DNA of 24,525 bases from positions 1 through 24,525 of IMG/VR virus record IMGVR_UViG_3300047508_000082. One strand, given 5' to 3'. Positions 4,945-13,073 of the stretch are shown piece by piece. Under the pieces are notes generated by a model. The model worked only from the letters and a program-made list of their open reading frames with translations, was not told the DNA's origin and did not search any database. Each line of letters opens with the position of its first letter. Within the stretch, counting starts at the first letter, position 1. This stretch comes from a virus. The position numbers and the translations under genes are program-made.

Positions 4945-5589
4945 TTAACTGCAATCGTAAGCCAAATCTTCTGGCACGCTATGCGTTGAATTCGGAGTGG
5001 AGCTGGTTGGATCAATGGGCTCAATCGGAGTAAATGTCAGATCGTGCGTGTTACCGATTCCGGTTATGGTGAAGCTGAACGGCGTTTCATCTACCAGGCC
5101 GGCTAGGTCATCGCGCGTTCGAATGACCCCGCTCACCGTGCAATGGCCGCTAGGACTGTCCACTAATTGAAAGCGTGCCGGCTGATCGTCGGCCTCGGCC
5201 TGAAAGGATGTTCCTGCCTTAAATCCAAACGCCAGGCCACCACCGCTTGAAGCGCCGGCGCAACTGCCCCAGGCGCTAAAGGCGGCACTCCACGCCGCTG
5301 CATAAGAAGCGCCGAAGCCAGTCCCGCGGCAACCTGTTTGAAAGCCCAGGAAAGTAACTGTGCAGGTAGGTGGCGGCCCACCGCCACCGCCGGGGCGCCG
5401 CGCTGATGTGTCGGCAACGTTAATCACGGTGCCTTTGCCTGGATGTTCGTCCACGCTAACATGCCGGCCGGCGGTTGGCTGGGCTGATAGGATGGCAGCG
5501 CGCGCTGCGCTTAGCCACTTTTCCCAGCGTGGCGGAAAGGGATTATGCCCGTGATCTTTTGCATATTCGTTAGGTGTCGGGATTTGCAT
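4945..5589 (-). CDS. Glycine-rich tail-end protein with N-terminal repeat domain
   Basis: A 214-aa protein of unknown family. Residues 1-65 hold a short module (LSAARAAILSAQPTAGRHVS... GKGTVIN) that is repeated as a separate 56-aa gene at 5643-5813. A Gly/Pro hinge (67-74) follows, then a Cys-, Gly-, Ala- and Ser-rich stretch (75-125), then a beta-rich C-terminal domain (about 130-200) with a TFTPIEP segment. Location at the distal end of the tail operon suggests a virion tip or receptor-contact protein. No enzymatic motif is seen. Confidence 0.6.
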   Translation of the reverse strand: MQIPTPNEYAKDHGHNPFPPRWEKWLSAARAAILSAQPTAGRHVSVDEHPGKGTVINVADTSARRPGGGGGPPPTCTVTFLGFQTGCRGTGFGASYAAAWSAAFSAWGSCAGASSGGGLAFGFKAGTSFQAEADDQPARFQLVDSPSGHCTVSGVIRTRDDLAGLVDETPFSFTITGIGNTHDLTFTPIEPIDPTSSTPNSTHSVPEDLAYDCS

Positions 5590-5596
5590 TCAGCGC

Positions 5597-5638
5597 GTGA
5601 GGTGGTTTGGGAGGTCCCTCACGTTCGTTCGGGATGAC
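5597..5638. repeat. Short dispersed-type repeat between tail-end genes
   Basis: On the minus strand this 53-bp gap reads GTCATCCCGAACGAACG followed by TGAGGGACCTC, closely resembling the 'ATCCCGA.CGAA.G.GAGGGA' repeats scattered in many bacterial chromosomes. It contains an inverted pair GTGAGG (5597-5602) and CCTCAC (5617-5622). It separates the 56-aa gene from the 214-aa gene and leaves no Shine-Dalgarno before the ATG at 5589. Confidence 0.45.
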
Positions 5639-5642
5639 CGTG

Positions 5643-5813
5643 TTATGGACATGGCGCGCAGTCTTCGGCATTGACTACCGTGCCTTCGCCGTTATGCTCG
5701 CTGATGCTCGTGTTACGTCCTGCTATCGGTCGCGCGGTCATGGCGGCTTGCCGGAGTAATTCGAGGTATGCTTTGAGCTTCGGCGGGCAGGGAGGCGGTG
5801 GCGGGATTTCCAT
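5643..5813 (-). CDS. 56-aa protein homologous to the N-terminus of the 214-aa protein
   Basis: The ATG at 5813 lies four bases after the stop of the 215-aa gene. The sequence begins MEIPPPPPCPPK and continues LRQAAMTARPIAGRN... EHNGEGTVVN. The latter part aligns with ARAAILSAQPTAGRH... EHPGKGTVIN in the next gene, keeping the spacing of AGR, EH, G.GTV.N. The pair looks like a local duplication in which this copy kept only the module, ending in a CAPC motif. Function is unknown. Confidence 0.55.
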   Translation of the reverse strand: MEIPPPPPCPPKLKAYLELLRQAAMTARPIAGRNTSISEHNGEGTVVNAEDCAPCP

Positions 5814-5817
5814 GTTA

Positions 5818-6465
5818 TCACGGCGGCGGCGGCGCGTAGGGATAGAGCTGTGTTACTTTGCGCTTGGTTATTTGCCAGTATTGGCCAGGGACGATTTCGT
5901 CTGAGTTAATGGTTTCAATGACACGCTGAACGAAGGCAGCACTTAACAGCCACGCTGCTATGTCGGGGAAACTGCTGGCAGGCTGTTCCGCGGCCAGCGT
6001 CCAGCTTACAAGGTCATCTACCGTAACTGCGGCAGGATCGGGGCAAACCTCCGCCGATGTGTCTGCAATGCTAAAAAGCGTAATAACGCTTGTGTGCGCA
6101 TGATAACTGACAGAAGCGGGAACGGTGGCCACTGCCGGGAAAATGGCTGAGCTGGTGTAAGTGGTGGCGGAAGCTATGGCATCGCTGAGGCTGTGCTTTA
6201 TGGCCGGCAAATCAGGGTCGCCTTCATCACCTGATAGACTTCCCGTGTAAACCAGGTCAATGCGCGTGGCCGACTCGGCGCTTTCCGGCGTGCTGATGGG
6301 CATTAGGAACATGTTGGCGAACACTTCATCAGCATCACCCACCGCCGGCGCGGCGGCGATGGCGTCCTCGGCGCTTAGCGCGGTCTTGTAGCTGCGCCGC
6401 AATTGGTCGAGGCCGAATGGCGTTTTGCTGGGCACCACTTGAACGGGTATAAAACTTGAGTCCAT
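5818..6465 (-). CDS. Hypothetical 215-aa tail-operon protein
   Basis: I do not recognise this family. The protein is rich in Ala, Ser and Thr with few charged residues and no membrane segment, and ends with QITKRKVTQLYPYAPPPP. Its position between the tape-measure-like gene and the duplicated small tail-end genes suggests a virion or tail-tip protein. It starts four bases after the previous stop and ends four bases before the next start, so it belongs to the same operon. Confidence 0.55.
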   Translation of the reverse strand: MDSSFIPVQVVPSKTPFGLDQLRRSYKTALSAEDAIAAAPAVGDADEVFANMFLMPISTPESAESATRIDLVYTGSLSGDEGDPDLPAIKHSLSDAIASATTYTSSAIFPAVATVPASVSYHAHTSVITLFSIADTSAEVCPDPAAVTVDDLVSWTLAAEQPASSFPDIAAWLLSAAFVQRVIETINSDEIVPGQYWQITKRKVTQLYPYAPPPP

Positions 6466-6469
6466 TGTG

Positions 6470-7309
6470 TTATTGCCACTGCTGAATTAGTTTATCTATC
6501 CGGCTCAATAGTTCGGGATCGGCTTTTTGCGCCGCTTCGGCACCAATACGGTTGCGCTCGATTTGGTTAACCAAATCCTGCGATTCGCCAACTCCAGCAC
6601 GCCGCCCTACTATGCCTTCTTGTTGTCCTGTAATCTCCTCGCGTGATATGCCGCGCTTTAATGCCTCGGCTGTTTGCCGTGCCCGTTGTGCCCTGGGTGA
6701 ATCGCCGGCTTCGTCTGCCTCACGTGCTTCAGCTTCGTAAGCTGAGACTTCAAACTCGCGTCGGTCCGCCGATTCTTTGTTCCTCTTTTTTTCCTGGGCT
6801 GCAGCCTGTTTTTCTAAAGCTGTTGTGACCCGATCAAGTTGAGATTCTACAACTCCGAGTGCCGCTGCATATTTTTTAACGTCCTCATATTCGCCGGCCT
6901 CAAAAGCGAGTTGCATTTCTACTTTTAGCTCGCGGACTTTTTGTGTTAGACGATCAAATGATACTTGCAGCGGTTCGGTCTTGATGCGTTCCGCGGATTT
7001 CATCGCGTCGAGCATGTCAGCGACGGCTAACCCTAATTCATGGGACTTCTCCGTCGCCAGCATCATTTTTTCTGTTATTTTGTCTTGCTCATCCTCGAAT
7101 TCCTTCCACTTGCTTACGGCCATGGTCAGCGCCGAAATTATAGTGCCAACACCTGCCGCACTTCCTAACCCGCCAGCACTACCAGCCGCCATTTCGGCGT
7201 TGGTAACTTTGACTTGCGCGCCAAGTTTTTCGAATGACTGCCGAACCGCATCAACCTGCGCCGTGTTCGCGTTGACGCGGATGTTGATATCGAAATCCTG
7301 GTTAGCCAT
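6470..7309 (-). CDS. Short tape-measure-like tail protein
   Basis: The 279-aa protein begins MANQDFDINIRVNANTAQVD, a start typical of phage tail tape-measure proteins (FxIxxxxDxxxA), then FEKLGAQV and a Gly/Ala-rich hydrophobic segment (about 43-65). It continues with long, highly charged helices to the end (about 68-279), likely coiled coil. Tape-measure proteins set tail length. At about 0.15 nm per residue this one would span near 40 nm, a short tail. It lies after the fibre gene, an unusual order, so another internal tail or scaffold role is possible. Confidence 0.55.
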   Translation of the reverse strand: MANQDFDINIRVNANTAQVDAVRQSFEKLGAQVKVTNAEMAAGSAGGLGSAAGVGTIISALTMAVSKWKEFEDEQDKITEKMMLATEKSHELGLAVADMLDAMKSAERIKTEPLQVSFDRLTQKVRELKVEMQLAFEAGEYEDVKKYAAALGVVESQLDRVTTALEKQAAAQEKKRNKESADRREFEVSAYEAEAREADEAGDSPRAQRARQTAEALKRGISREEITGQQEGIVGRRAGVGESQDLVNQIERNRIGAEAAQKADPELLSRIDKLIQQWQ

Positions 7310-7315
7310 GGCGGA

Positions 7316-7339
7316 AAAGTTGAAAGTTGAAAGCTGAAA
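7316..7339. repeat. Short GTTGAAA tandem tract
   Basis: The plus strand reads AGTTGAAAGTTGAAAGCTGA, seven-base units GTTGAAA in tandem. It fills the gap between the fibre stop and the start of the tape-measure-like gene. It resembles the simple repeats found between genes in some bacterial chromosomes. No Shine-Dalgarno is left for the next gene. Confidence 0.4.
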
Positions 7340-9370
7340 TCATTGCTGCAGTTGCGCCTGCACCAGCTGCGTTGTTCCCGCAAACGCGGTGCTGCCGTTA
7401 AAGCTTATCCCGATGTTGGTGGCGCTGCTTGAGTTAAACCCGCTGGAAGGCGACGGCGATCCCAGCACCATCCAGCCAGCGGCGTTGTTAAAGAGGCCCG
7501 TGGTGGCGAGCTGGTGCGTGCCACGGCACATCCCCTGCATCACCGCAGAGGTGCCGCTGCCTACGGTGCGCCAAGTTGCGATTACCTCGAATAAACCGAA
7601 GTCCGCTACGCTTGTGCCGGCGCCAAAGGTATAGGTCTGGATCGCAGCGTCCGCTGTCGTTCCCGCTGTGCCTACGCGCAGCGTAATCACAATCGCACCT
7701 GTCCCTGTGCTTTTGGTCATGTCGAACACGCACTTGTATTGTCCTTTGGCTTTGAAATCCCCTGCCGTGACCACGATGTTTGAGCCAGTCAGGTAAACGT
7801 CACTGGTGGTAGGCGACTGGCTCGCGGTAGAGGAATTGACGAGCTGCGCCGGATAGGAGGCTAAATTTGTGGCATCACTTCGGATCGTGTATCCAACAGC
7901 CCCGGCAGTTGTAGGCCAAGTCGGAGTTGAGCTTAGCCAGTTGGTCCCGTTAGATTGGATCACCGTGCCGGCCCCGCCTGCCGCCGATGTTGGAAACGTC
8001 GGACCCGAGACCTGGTAATTCGTGCCGCCACTGCACACCACCTTGCCAGATGTTCCGGGGCTTACCGGCCAAAGCGCGGTGGAAGGCGAATAACTCCCGG
8101 AGTTCCCTTGTAATATCGCCCCGGCAGTTGCGGTGCCGCCGATCTTTAATGCACCACCGCTGGCGAGGTTCAAAATCCCAGCCCCATAGTCCGTGGCATC
8201 ATTTACAGATATTGAATTGTCGGAAAATATGTAAACGCCGCCACCGATGACCCCGGTCGAATCCGCTGGCCGCAACACCATGATTGATTTCCTGCTGGCA
8301 TCGGTGGCTACGGACCAATACGACAGTATTTCTCCAAGCGGTCGGTCAGCGTTGCCGTTGCTTTTTCCAGTGAACAAAACACCTGTGCCGAAACCCGTGG
8401 CCGGTGTTCCGCTGGAAGTATGGGTTAAAGTCAATGGGTCCACCGGCGTAGTTGTCGTGGCATCAGTGATGGTGAGGGTTAAAGGCGCGGTCACGCTGCC
8501 GCCTGTGGCATTGAGTGTTGTTCCGCTCATGGCCAGGTTCGTGCCGAGTGTGATTTCCTGCGGTATGCCGGCGCTGGCATCGGTGCGGCCGAGAAGCTTT
8601 GATGCGGTGGTGCTTGGCCCCTGCGCGAGGGTCCAGTTGCCAGCCAGCCCCGAAAAATTTTGTTGCGCGCTGGTCCAATTGGTTCCATCGCTGAGCATCA
8701 CGTTGCCGCTTGTCCCCGGAACAGCATAGGTTTCGGTTGATTGAACGAAATTAGTTGCGTTGCCGATCAGAATGCGGCGGTTGGCCGCGGCGCCGTTGAT
8801 CCGAAAACCTGTAAGGGGGCTTACGATGCCGGTGCTAAGAATGTTCGTGGATGAATCGAAGCTTAGATTGCTGTTGCCTTCTACGTGCGTGGCGTCTGTA
8901 AACACGGCCACCTGGTTATCGAGCGGTGATCCGGTGGTGCTGAGATTGCCGCCGGCAGTGGGCGTGACCCAGGTTGGACTTGCGCCGGCACCATGAGTAG
9001 TTAGAACGTCGCCAGCGGTCCCTGGTGAAAGTGCAATCCAATTTGAAACGCCGCGAAACAAAATTGCGCCCCAAGTGCTGCTGATTTGGTCGAGAATCTC
9101 CGGTGCGGTCCACGTTCGGTCCGCGCTTAAATCGTGCGCTGTGCCGCCTATGGTTAATGTGCGGGTGGTTGGCACGCCGCCGCCACCACCACCGCCTACG
9201 CTATCGGCATAAGCCTTGGTCGCAGCTTCGTTCCCAGCCGTAGGCGTCGGCAGTCCAAAGATTTTATGGCCGTTGTGGTTTTCATCGACAAAGATGCTGC
9301 CCGTTTGGGCAGCAGCAGATTGGAGATAGGAGATAGCAGATAGAAGGATTGCCCATCTCCCGACTCCCAT
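7340..9370 (-). CDS. Tail fibre / receptor-binding protein
   Basis: The 676-aa protein is Gly-, Thr- and Ser-rich with almost no Cys or Lys over long stretches, as in trimeric fibres. NHNGHKIFGLPTPTAGNEAATKAYADS (about residues 27-53) is the classic fibre-collar motif, followed by a glycine hinge. GTNW-type repeats recur in the middle and a beta-rich C-terminal domain (about 510-676) probably contacts the receptor. The start at 9370 has a strong Shine-Dalgarno (AAAAAGGAG, seven bases before ATG); the upstream ATG would overlap the previous gene. Its first 21 residues look like a signal peptide ending SAAA|QTG, odd for a virion protein and encoded by a repeat. Confidence 0.75.
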   Translation of the reverse strand: MGVGRWAILLSAISYLQSAAAQTGSIFVDENHNGHKIFGLPTPTAGNEAATKAYADSVGGGGGGGVPTTRTLTIGGTAHDLSADRTWTAPEILDQISSTWGAILFRGVSNWIALSPGTAGDVLTTHGAGASPTWVTPTAGGNLSTTGSPLDNQVAVFTDATHVEGNSNLSFDSSTNILSTGIVSPLTGFRINGAAANRRILIGNATNFVQSTETYAVPGTSGNVMLSDGTNWTSAQQNFSGLAGNWTLAQGPSTTASKLLGRTDASAGIPQEITLGTNLAMSGTTLNATGGSVTAPLTLTITDATTTTPVDPLTLTHTSSGTPATGFGTGVLFTGKSNGNADRPLGEILSYWSVATDASRKSIMVLRPADSTGVIGGGVYIFSDNSISVNDATDYGAGILNLASGGALKIGGTATAGAILQGNSGSYSPSTALWPVSPGTSGKVVCSGGTNYQVSGPTFPTSAAGGAGTVIQSNGTNWLSSTPTWPTTAGAVGYTIRSDATNLASYPAQLVNSSTASQSPTTSDVYLTGSNIVVTAGDFKAKGQYKCVFDMTKSTGTGAIVITLRVGTAGTTADAAIQTYTFGAGTSVADFGLFEVIATWRTVGSGTSAVMQGMCRGTHQLATTGLFNNAAGWMVLGSPSPSSGFNSSSATNIGISFNGSTAFAGTTQLVQAQLQQ

Positions 9371-9380
9371 CTTCCATCTC
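9322..9380. repeat. Imperfect hairpin of GGAGAT / CTATCTCC units at the fibre start
   Basis: On the minus strand one arm is GGAGATGGAAGATGGGAG... and the other is CTATCTGCTATCTCC..., built of six- to seven-base iterations that pair imperfectly. Its first arm carries the ribosome-binding site and ATG of the fibre gene, and the rest encodes the hydrophobic N-terminus. It occupies the same kind of stop-to-start junction as the long hairpin repeats. Confidence 0.55.
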
Positions 9381-9384
9381 CTTT

Positions 9385-9933
9385 TTATGAGCTTGCAGTG
9401 TAAGTCCATACGTCCTCCCATACGTCACTAGAATTCTTGACCTGTAGCGTCACGCCCGCGGGCGGGCCGGTAACAGTGACCAAACGCCATGCGCCGTCCT
9501 CAGTCGGCGGCGGTGGCGGCGTGAACCCGGTTGTCAACCAATCGCCGCCGTGCAGCGTGTAATCGGCAAAGAAAAAGTTGTTTTCAATGCGGGCGCGATA
9601 ACTGGTGATGACAGCATCAACAAGCGTGTCGGCCAGCCCGGTGTTCAGCCATTCAATCAGGCAATCAGCCGGCGCATCAGATAAGGAAACGGTTTGCTCC
9701 CGCTCGTAGGTGCGCGCTTCATCGTCATTCTCGAAATAGCGGACCTGAGTAAAGCTCGCGGTGTGCGAGACGTTCTTGCGGCCGAGGTTGGTGATCGCGT
9801 CACCGTGAAGCACCGCCACGCGATCGTTAGCGAAGGCCCGCTCGACGCGCGGTTCGCCTTCGCTAAAATCAGTCCAGTCCAGCAATACAACGCCGGCGTG
9901 CGTGACTTTCCATGTGGCGTTGATTAATGCCAT
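9385..9933 (-). CDS. Tail protein, 182 aa
   Basis: Encoded just after the tail tube gene. The protein has a beta-rich body (residues 1-125) with motifs such as HGDAITNLGRKNVSHTASFTQ and LIEWLNTGLADTLVDAV. A Pro hinge follows (138-142, TPPPPPT), then a small C-terminal domain (145-182) with tryptophans. Position between tube and fibre suggests a distal tail or fibre-attachment component. The family is not certain. Repeat copy B lies directly upstream and leaves no Shine-Dalgarno. Confidence 0.55.
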   Translation of the reverse strand: MALINATWKVTHAGVVLLDWTDFSEGEPRVERAFANDRVAVLHGDAITNLGRKNVSHTASFTQVRYFENDDEARTYEREQTVSLSDAPADCLIEWLNTGLADTLVDAVITSYRARIENNFFFADYTLHGGDWLTTGFTPPPPPTEDGAWRLVTVTGPPAGVTLQVKNSSDVWEDVWTYTASS

Positions 9934-9943
9934 TGGTCATTTA

Positions 9944-10031
9944 TCCGCAGATTCCCTCGGCCCCGATTTACGCAGATTTGAAGAGCTTCTCTTGCTTCTG
10001 GAAATCTGCGGTAATCTGCGAAATCTGCGGA
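9944..10031. repeat. Hairpin repeat, copy B
   Basis: It lies between the tail tube stop and the start of the 182-aa tail gene. Same orientation and arms as the other full copies; the tip GAAGAGCTTCTC..GCTTC is self-complementary but different from other copies. It starts 16 bases after the stop and ends 10 bases before the next ATG. Confidence 0.85.
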
Positions 10032-10047
10032 CCATTTTTCTTTTCTC

Positions 10048-10797
10048 CTACGCTTCGAGGCTCAGAGTGCCGGTGTTCTTGGCGTTGGCTAGCAACTCGA
10101 AATTGACTTTGCCCTTCGCAATATCGTTCCCGAATCGCGTGGCTTGCGCTGTGGCCCGGCCCCATGCGGTGAAGATGTTGTTCTGCGCATCATCCTGGCC
10201 GAATTGCGCGCACCGGAACCAGCCGCGGATTACGCCTGTCGCAGTGTAAGGCGAATACGGCCCGCCGCTTGACCCACTGCCGATTGGTCCTTTGGCGCTC
10301 ATGAGCATTTCGAAAAACAGCTCGCTCATGTCCTGCAGCGTAAATTCAACCGTAAGCCGGGAAAACTTGGTGAGCTTTTCGCTGAGCACGTAGTGACCGG
10401 GGAACGGCGAAAAGACTTCTACTTCGTCGCGGGTTGGATTGAAGTTGGCGTCTTCAATATCGCCCATGCTGATCCAGGCGGCCTCGCTGGCCGGCTGCGT
10501 GTTTATGTCGATGGAATTGGCTACGTTTTTCCACCAGGGCAACCCGCTGGCGCTGGGGCTATACCATACGGTGGTCATGTCGAAATGCGTGGCGTCGGCT
10601 ACGCTTGCCACCGTGACGGTCCGCCCGCCCGTTGATACCTTGGTGCCGGCAGTCATGCCGGTAAACGTGGTGCCGACTCCGGTCACCGTGGCGTTGCCGT
10701 TGGTCGCGCTTACCGTCCCGACCTGGTAGATGAAGTTATCGTTTGTATCCCGGCCAAACCACAAGTGATTGCCGATGATTAATTTTTGCAGGTTCAT
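10048..10797 (-). CDS. Major tail tube protein with inserted decoration-like domain
   Basis: A 249-aa protein placed after two head-tail completion genes, as expected for the tail tube. After the start MNLQKLIIGNHLWFG, residues about 26-77 form an inserted Thr/Val/Gly-rich module (SATNGNATVTGVGTTFTG... ADATHFDMTT) that resembles small Ig-like or adhesin modules. The rest (about 90-249) contains PTRDEVEVFSPFPGHYVLSEKLTKFSR and a C-terminal GKVNFELLANAKNTGTLSLEA consistent with tube beta-sheets. The module may decorate the outside of the tail. No strong Shine-Dalgarno; the leader contains ACGAAAGAA. Confidence 0.65.
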   Translation of the reverse strand: MNLQKLIIGNHLWFGRDTNDNFIYQVGTVSATNGNATVTGVGTTFTGMTAGTKVSTGGRTVTVASVADATHFDMTTVWYSPSASGLPWWKNVANSIDINTQPASEAAWISMGDIEDANFNPTRDEVEVFSPFPGHYVLSEKLTKFSRLTVEFTLQDMSELFFEMLMSAKGPIGSGSSGGPYSPYTATGVIRGWFRCAQFGQDDAQNNIFTAWGRATAQATRFGNDIAKGKVNFELLANAKNTGTLSLEA

Positions 10798-10827
10798 TTT
10801 GTTCTTTCGTTTTTAGTTGTTTTTTTA

Positions 10828-10902
10828 TCCGCAGATTCCCTCGGCCCCGATTTACGCAGATTAGAATTCTGGAAATCTGCGTAAATCTGCGAAATCTGCG
10901 GA
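10828..10902. repeat. Hairpin repeat, copy C
   Basis: Lies between the stop of the 168-aa gene and the tail tube start, same orientation as the other copies. The tip is the perfect palindrome AGAATTCT, as in copy E. It begins 10 bases after the previous stop. Confidence 0.85.
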
Positions 10903-10912
10903 TGATTTATCT

Positions 10913-11419
10913 TCATCGGACAATCAGGAAATATGGGCGCACTTCGAACAGGCAAATTCGGGAGGCGACCAGCTGGCCGGTTTCCGGGTGCGTATCGCGG
11001 TCCTTTAGCATTTCGGTGAAGGAAAGCGGCTTGTTAATTGATGCGGGTTTGAAGGTGTGGAGCGTGCTTATGATTTCGTAAGTGGCGCGCATCAGTCGCA
11101 CGCCGGTTCCGTCCGCGCCGCGATTAAAGATGATTGCTTCAGAGATCGAAACCGCCACCGATAGCGGATCGAATTGCACTTCGGGAACGGGCTTAGTGCC
11201 TGACGCCGTATGTGCCGTCGGCGATTGCACAATCACACTAAGCCCGCATGCCGAAATCATCTGTGTGAACATGAATTCAACGTCGCCTTCGTCTTCGGTG
11301 AGCACCCGCCAGGGCGTGCCATCGGGTGACTCGATGCCCTGAAACAAAGCCTTGCTCGCTATCTCCGCAGCGATTTCGTTCTGCAAGGTTTCGAAAACGT
11401 TGTCGGCGTCTGCAATCAT
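10913..11419 (-). CDS. Tail completion / head-tail joining protein, 168 aa
   Basis: The ATG overlaps the stop of the gp10-like gene by four bases. The protein starts MIADADNVFETLQNEIAAEI and includes LSVAVSISEAIIFNRG and CLFEVRPYFLIVR at the end, an alpha/beta pattern typical of tail terminator and completion proteins of siphophages. It lies directly before the tail tube gene, the usual place for the tail terminator. Assignment rests on position and overall pattern more than on specific residues. Confidence 0.5.
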   Translation of the reverse strand: MIADADNVFETLQNEIAAEIASKALFQGIESPDGTPWRVLTEDEGDVEFMFTQMISACGLSVIVQSPTAHTASGTKPVPEVQFDPLSVAVSISEAIIFNRGADGTGVRLMRATYEIISTLHTFKPASINKPLSFTEMLKDRDTHPETGQLVASRICLFEVRPYFLIVR

Positions 11420-11928
11420 TTAGCGTTGAGCGTTTTCTCTAACTCCTCTTGAATCTTGCGCTGGAAATTGATTTTATGGTCCGCGATCCCGGTGCGCATC
11501 GGCGCGCGTTCCGGTATGCTGTAGCCTTTGACCGGGATCATCAGGTGCTTGGGATTCTTCGCCCGGCTGCGTCTGAAGTGCGGCGCGACCTGTAAACCGT
11601 ATTCGTGCCATGGAAAATACTTGACGCCGAAACTGCCCATCGTGCCGGTCACTGCCACGCTGCTCCCTACAGTCTCAACGGTGGCCGGTTTCCAGAAAAT
11701 GCTTTGCTGTAAACGATCGCTGATGTTGCGCAATCGATGCTCGGAAACTGGGAACGGCTTTTTGCTTAGCCCGCGGAACCGCTTCGCCACAATCTCGCGC
11801 TGCGCAGTAAGCCCGGCGTCATCCATGCCGCGCTTAATGGCTTGCCCCATTTCCTGCGGGAACCGCCGCAGCTTCACGATGAGCGCCTGCGCCTGCGGTG
11901 TGACTTCAATGATGATGGGCGCCGGCAT
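11416..11928 (-). CDS. HK97 gp10-like neck / virion morphogenesis protein
   Basis: A 170-aa basic protein whose N-terminal helix (PQAQALIVKLRRFPQEMGQAI) is followed by KRGMDDAGLTAQREIVAKR. The middle is beta-rich (about 75-115) with YFPWHEYGLQ, and a PERAPMRTG segment precedes a helical C-terminus. This order fits HK97 gp10/Mu gpG-type head-tail connection proteins, which usually end with a [P]xRPF.. segment and a helix. It follows the MuF gene across repeat copy D and overlaps the next gene. It has a good Shine-Dalgarno, GGGGAGA, before the ATG. Confidence 0.6.
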   Translation of the reverse strand: MPAPIIIEVTPQAQALIVKLRRFPQEMGQAIKRGMDDAGLTAQREIVAKRFRGLSKKPFPVSEHRLRNISDRLQQSIFWKPATVETVGSSVAVTGTMGSFGVKYFPWHEYGLQVAPHFRRSRAKNPKHLMIPVKGYSIPERAPMRTGIADHKINFQRKIQEELEKTLNAK

Positions 11929-11952
11929 TACGATTCTCCCCAGAGTTTTTTA

Positions 11953-12039
11953 TCCGCAGATTCCCTCGGCCCCGATTTACGCAGATTAAGAGAGGTTTTT
12001 CCCCTCTGGAAATCTGCGGTAATCTGCGAAATCTGCGGA
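11953..12039. repeat. Hairpin repeat, copy D
   Basis: Lies between the MuF stop (four bases away) and the gp10-like gene. Same orientation as the others; tip AGAGAGG-TTTTT-CCCCTCT is complementary on its own terms. Confidence 0.85.
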
Positions 12040-12043
12040 CTAT

Positions 12044-12961
12044 TCATTTCGGTGCCTCCGCTGGTTGCGCGATGCAATGACAGTTGATCGTCATTTCCGG
12101 GCCGGCGCCGAGGCTGCTATCAGTCGGGAACATAAGACGTTCACCGCCGACCCGGAAAGGTTTGTCGATGGCGACTGTTTGCTGCGCGTAATGAGCTGCA
12201 GCGTGCGCCGGGCGCATGCCATGCAAAGTTCCTGGTGGGCGGCCGCTACCCAGCCACAGCTTGTGAGTGGCGCCGCTTTGTTTCATGGCTTCGTTGCGCG
12301 CGTAGCCGTAAGCGCTGGCCACTTCAGTGCTCGCAACGGTTTCGCCGCGGCCTTCGGATATCTCATCAAACTTGTTACTCAGCCGCCGGCTCAGTTCCCG
12401 GTAGGATTCGCCTTTGTCTAAACCCTCCTGCAGCTCAGCCTTAACTGAATCGAAGGTTTCCTGTGCGACGTTCGACATAAGGTTTTCCCGTTCATCAATG
12501 AACGCCTTTGCCTCTTCGGGTGGCGGAAGGAATGCTTCAAATACATCCTGCCCGGCAGCGAGCAGGATCGGCGGCAACTCGACGTCCAGGATTTCGGCCA
12601 GGTCCGCGGCGAGCTGGTCTGGGTCAAACATGAAATCAAAGCCGCTGGCCGATTTAATGTCAGCGTGCTTAAAATGCCTGCGCAACTTGCGTTGCACTTC
12701 GGCCTGGACCATGCGCAGCTCGCTCTTTATCTCGCGGTGCAGATGGTCAATGTCGGCTTTGCGCTTCTTATAGTGGGCGGCAAAGGTCGTATCGGTGAGG
12801 TGCCGCATGTCTTTGGGCTTGCTGGCCGCGGCGCTTACCGCGTTGATAAGGTTCCGCGCTTTGCCTGGATCGTTCATCCGCGCGGCCGCGCGGAATATCC
12901 GGGCAAAATCGATTTGCCGTTGGCCTTCTATCTCTTCAACGATGCGCTCGAAGTGGGTCAT
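12044..12961 (-). CDS. Mu F-like (MuF) head morphogenesis protein
   Basis: A 305-aa minor head protein. Residues 1-150 are helical, including a charged segment (66-97). Residues about 150-297 carry the MuF domain: GRGETVASTEVASAYGYARNEAM, THKLWLGSG.., RPAHAAAHYAQQTVAIDKPF, then FPTD..LGAGPEMTINCHC with the conserved final CxC. Mu F is needed for head assembly and often sits next to the portal. Here it is displaced to a point after the gp36-like connector, which is unusual. No toxin domain follows the MuF domain, unlike in MuF polymorphic toxins. Confidence 0.8.
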   Translation of the reverse strand: MTHFERIVEEIEGQRQIDFARIFRAAARMNDPGKARNLINAVSAAASKPKDMRHLTDTTFAAHYKKRKADIDHLHREIKSELRMVQAEVQRKLRRHFKHADIKSASGFDFMFDPDQLAADLAEILDVELPPILLAAGQDVFEAFLPPPEEAKAFIDERENLMSNVAQETFDSVKAELQEGLDKGESYRELSRRLSNKFDEISEGRGETVASTEVASAYGYARNEAMKQSGATHKLWLGSGRPPGTLHGMRPAHAAAHYAQQTVAIDKPFRVGGERLMFPTDSSLGAGPEMTINCHCIAQPAEAPK

Positions 12962-12985
12962 GGCGAAATCACCGGAGAGTTTTTA

Positions 12986-13060
12986 TCCGCAGATTCCCCT
13001 GGCCCCGATTTTCGCAGATTAGAATTCTGGAAATCTGCGTTAATCTGCGAAATCTGCGGA
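12986..13060. repeat. Hairpin repeat, copy E
   Basis: Lies between the gp36-like stop and the MuF start. Same orientation; palindromic tip AGAATTCT as in copy C, but with scattered base differences in the arms (CCCCTGGCCCC, TTCGCAGATT). Confidence 0.85.
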
Positions 13061-13073
13061 CAATTTTCCGTGC

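Noticed and set aside
7389-8996. Several plus-strand ORFs (81-160 codons) opposite the fibre gene
   Set aside because: They are antisense shadows of a GC-rich, repetitive fibre gene that has a good ribosome site and recognisable motifs; none has a family resemblance.
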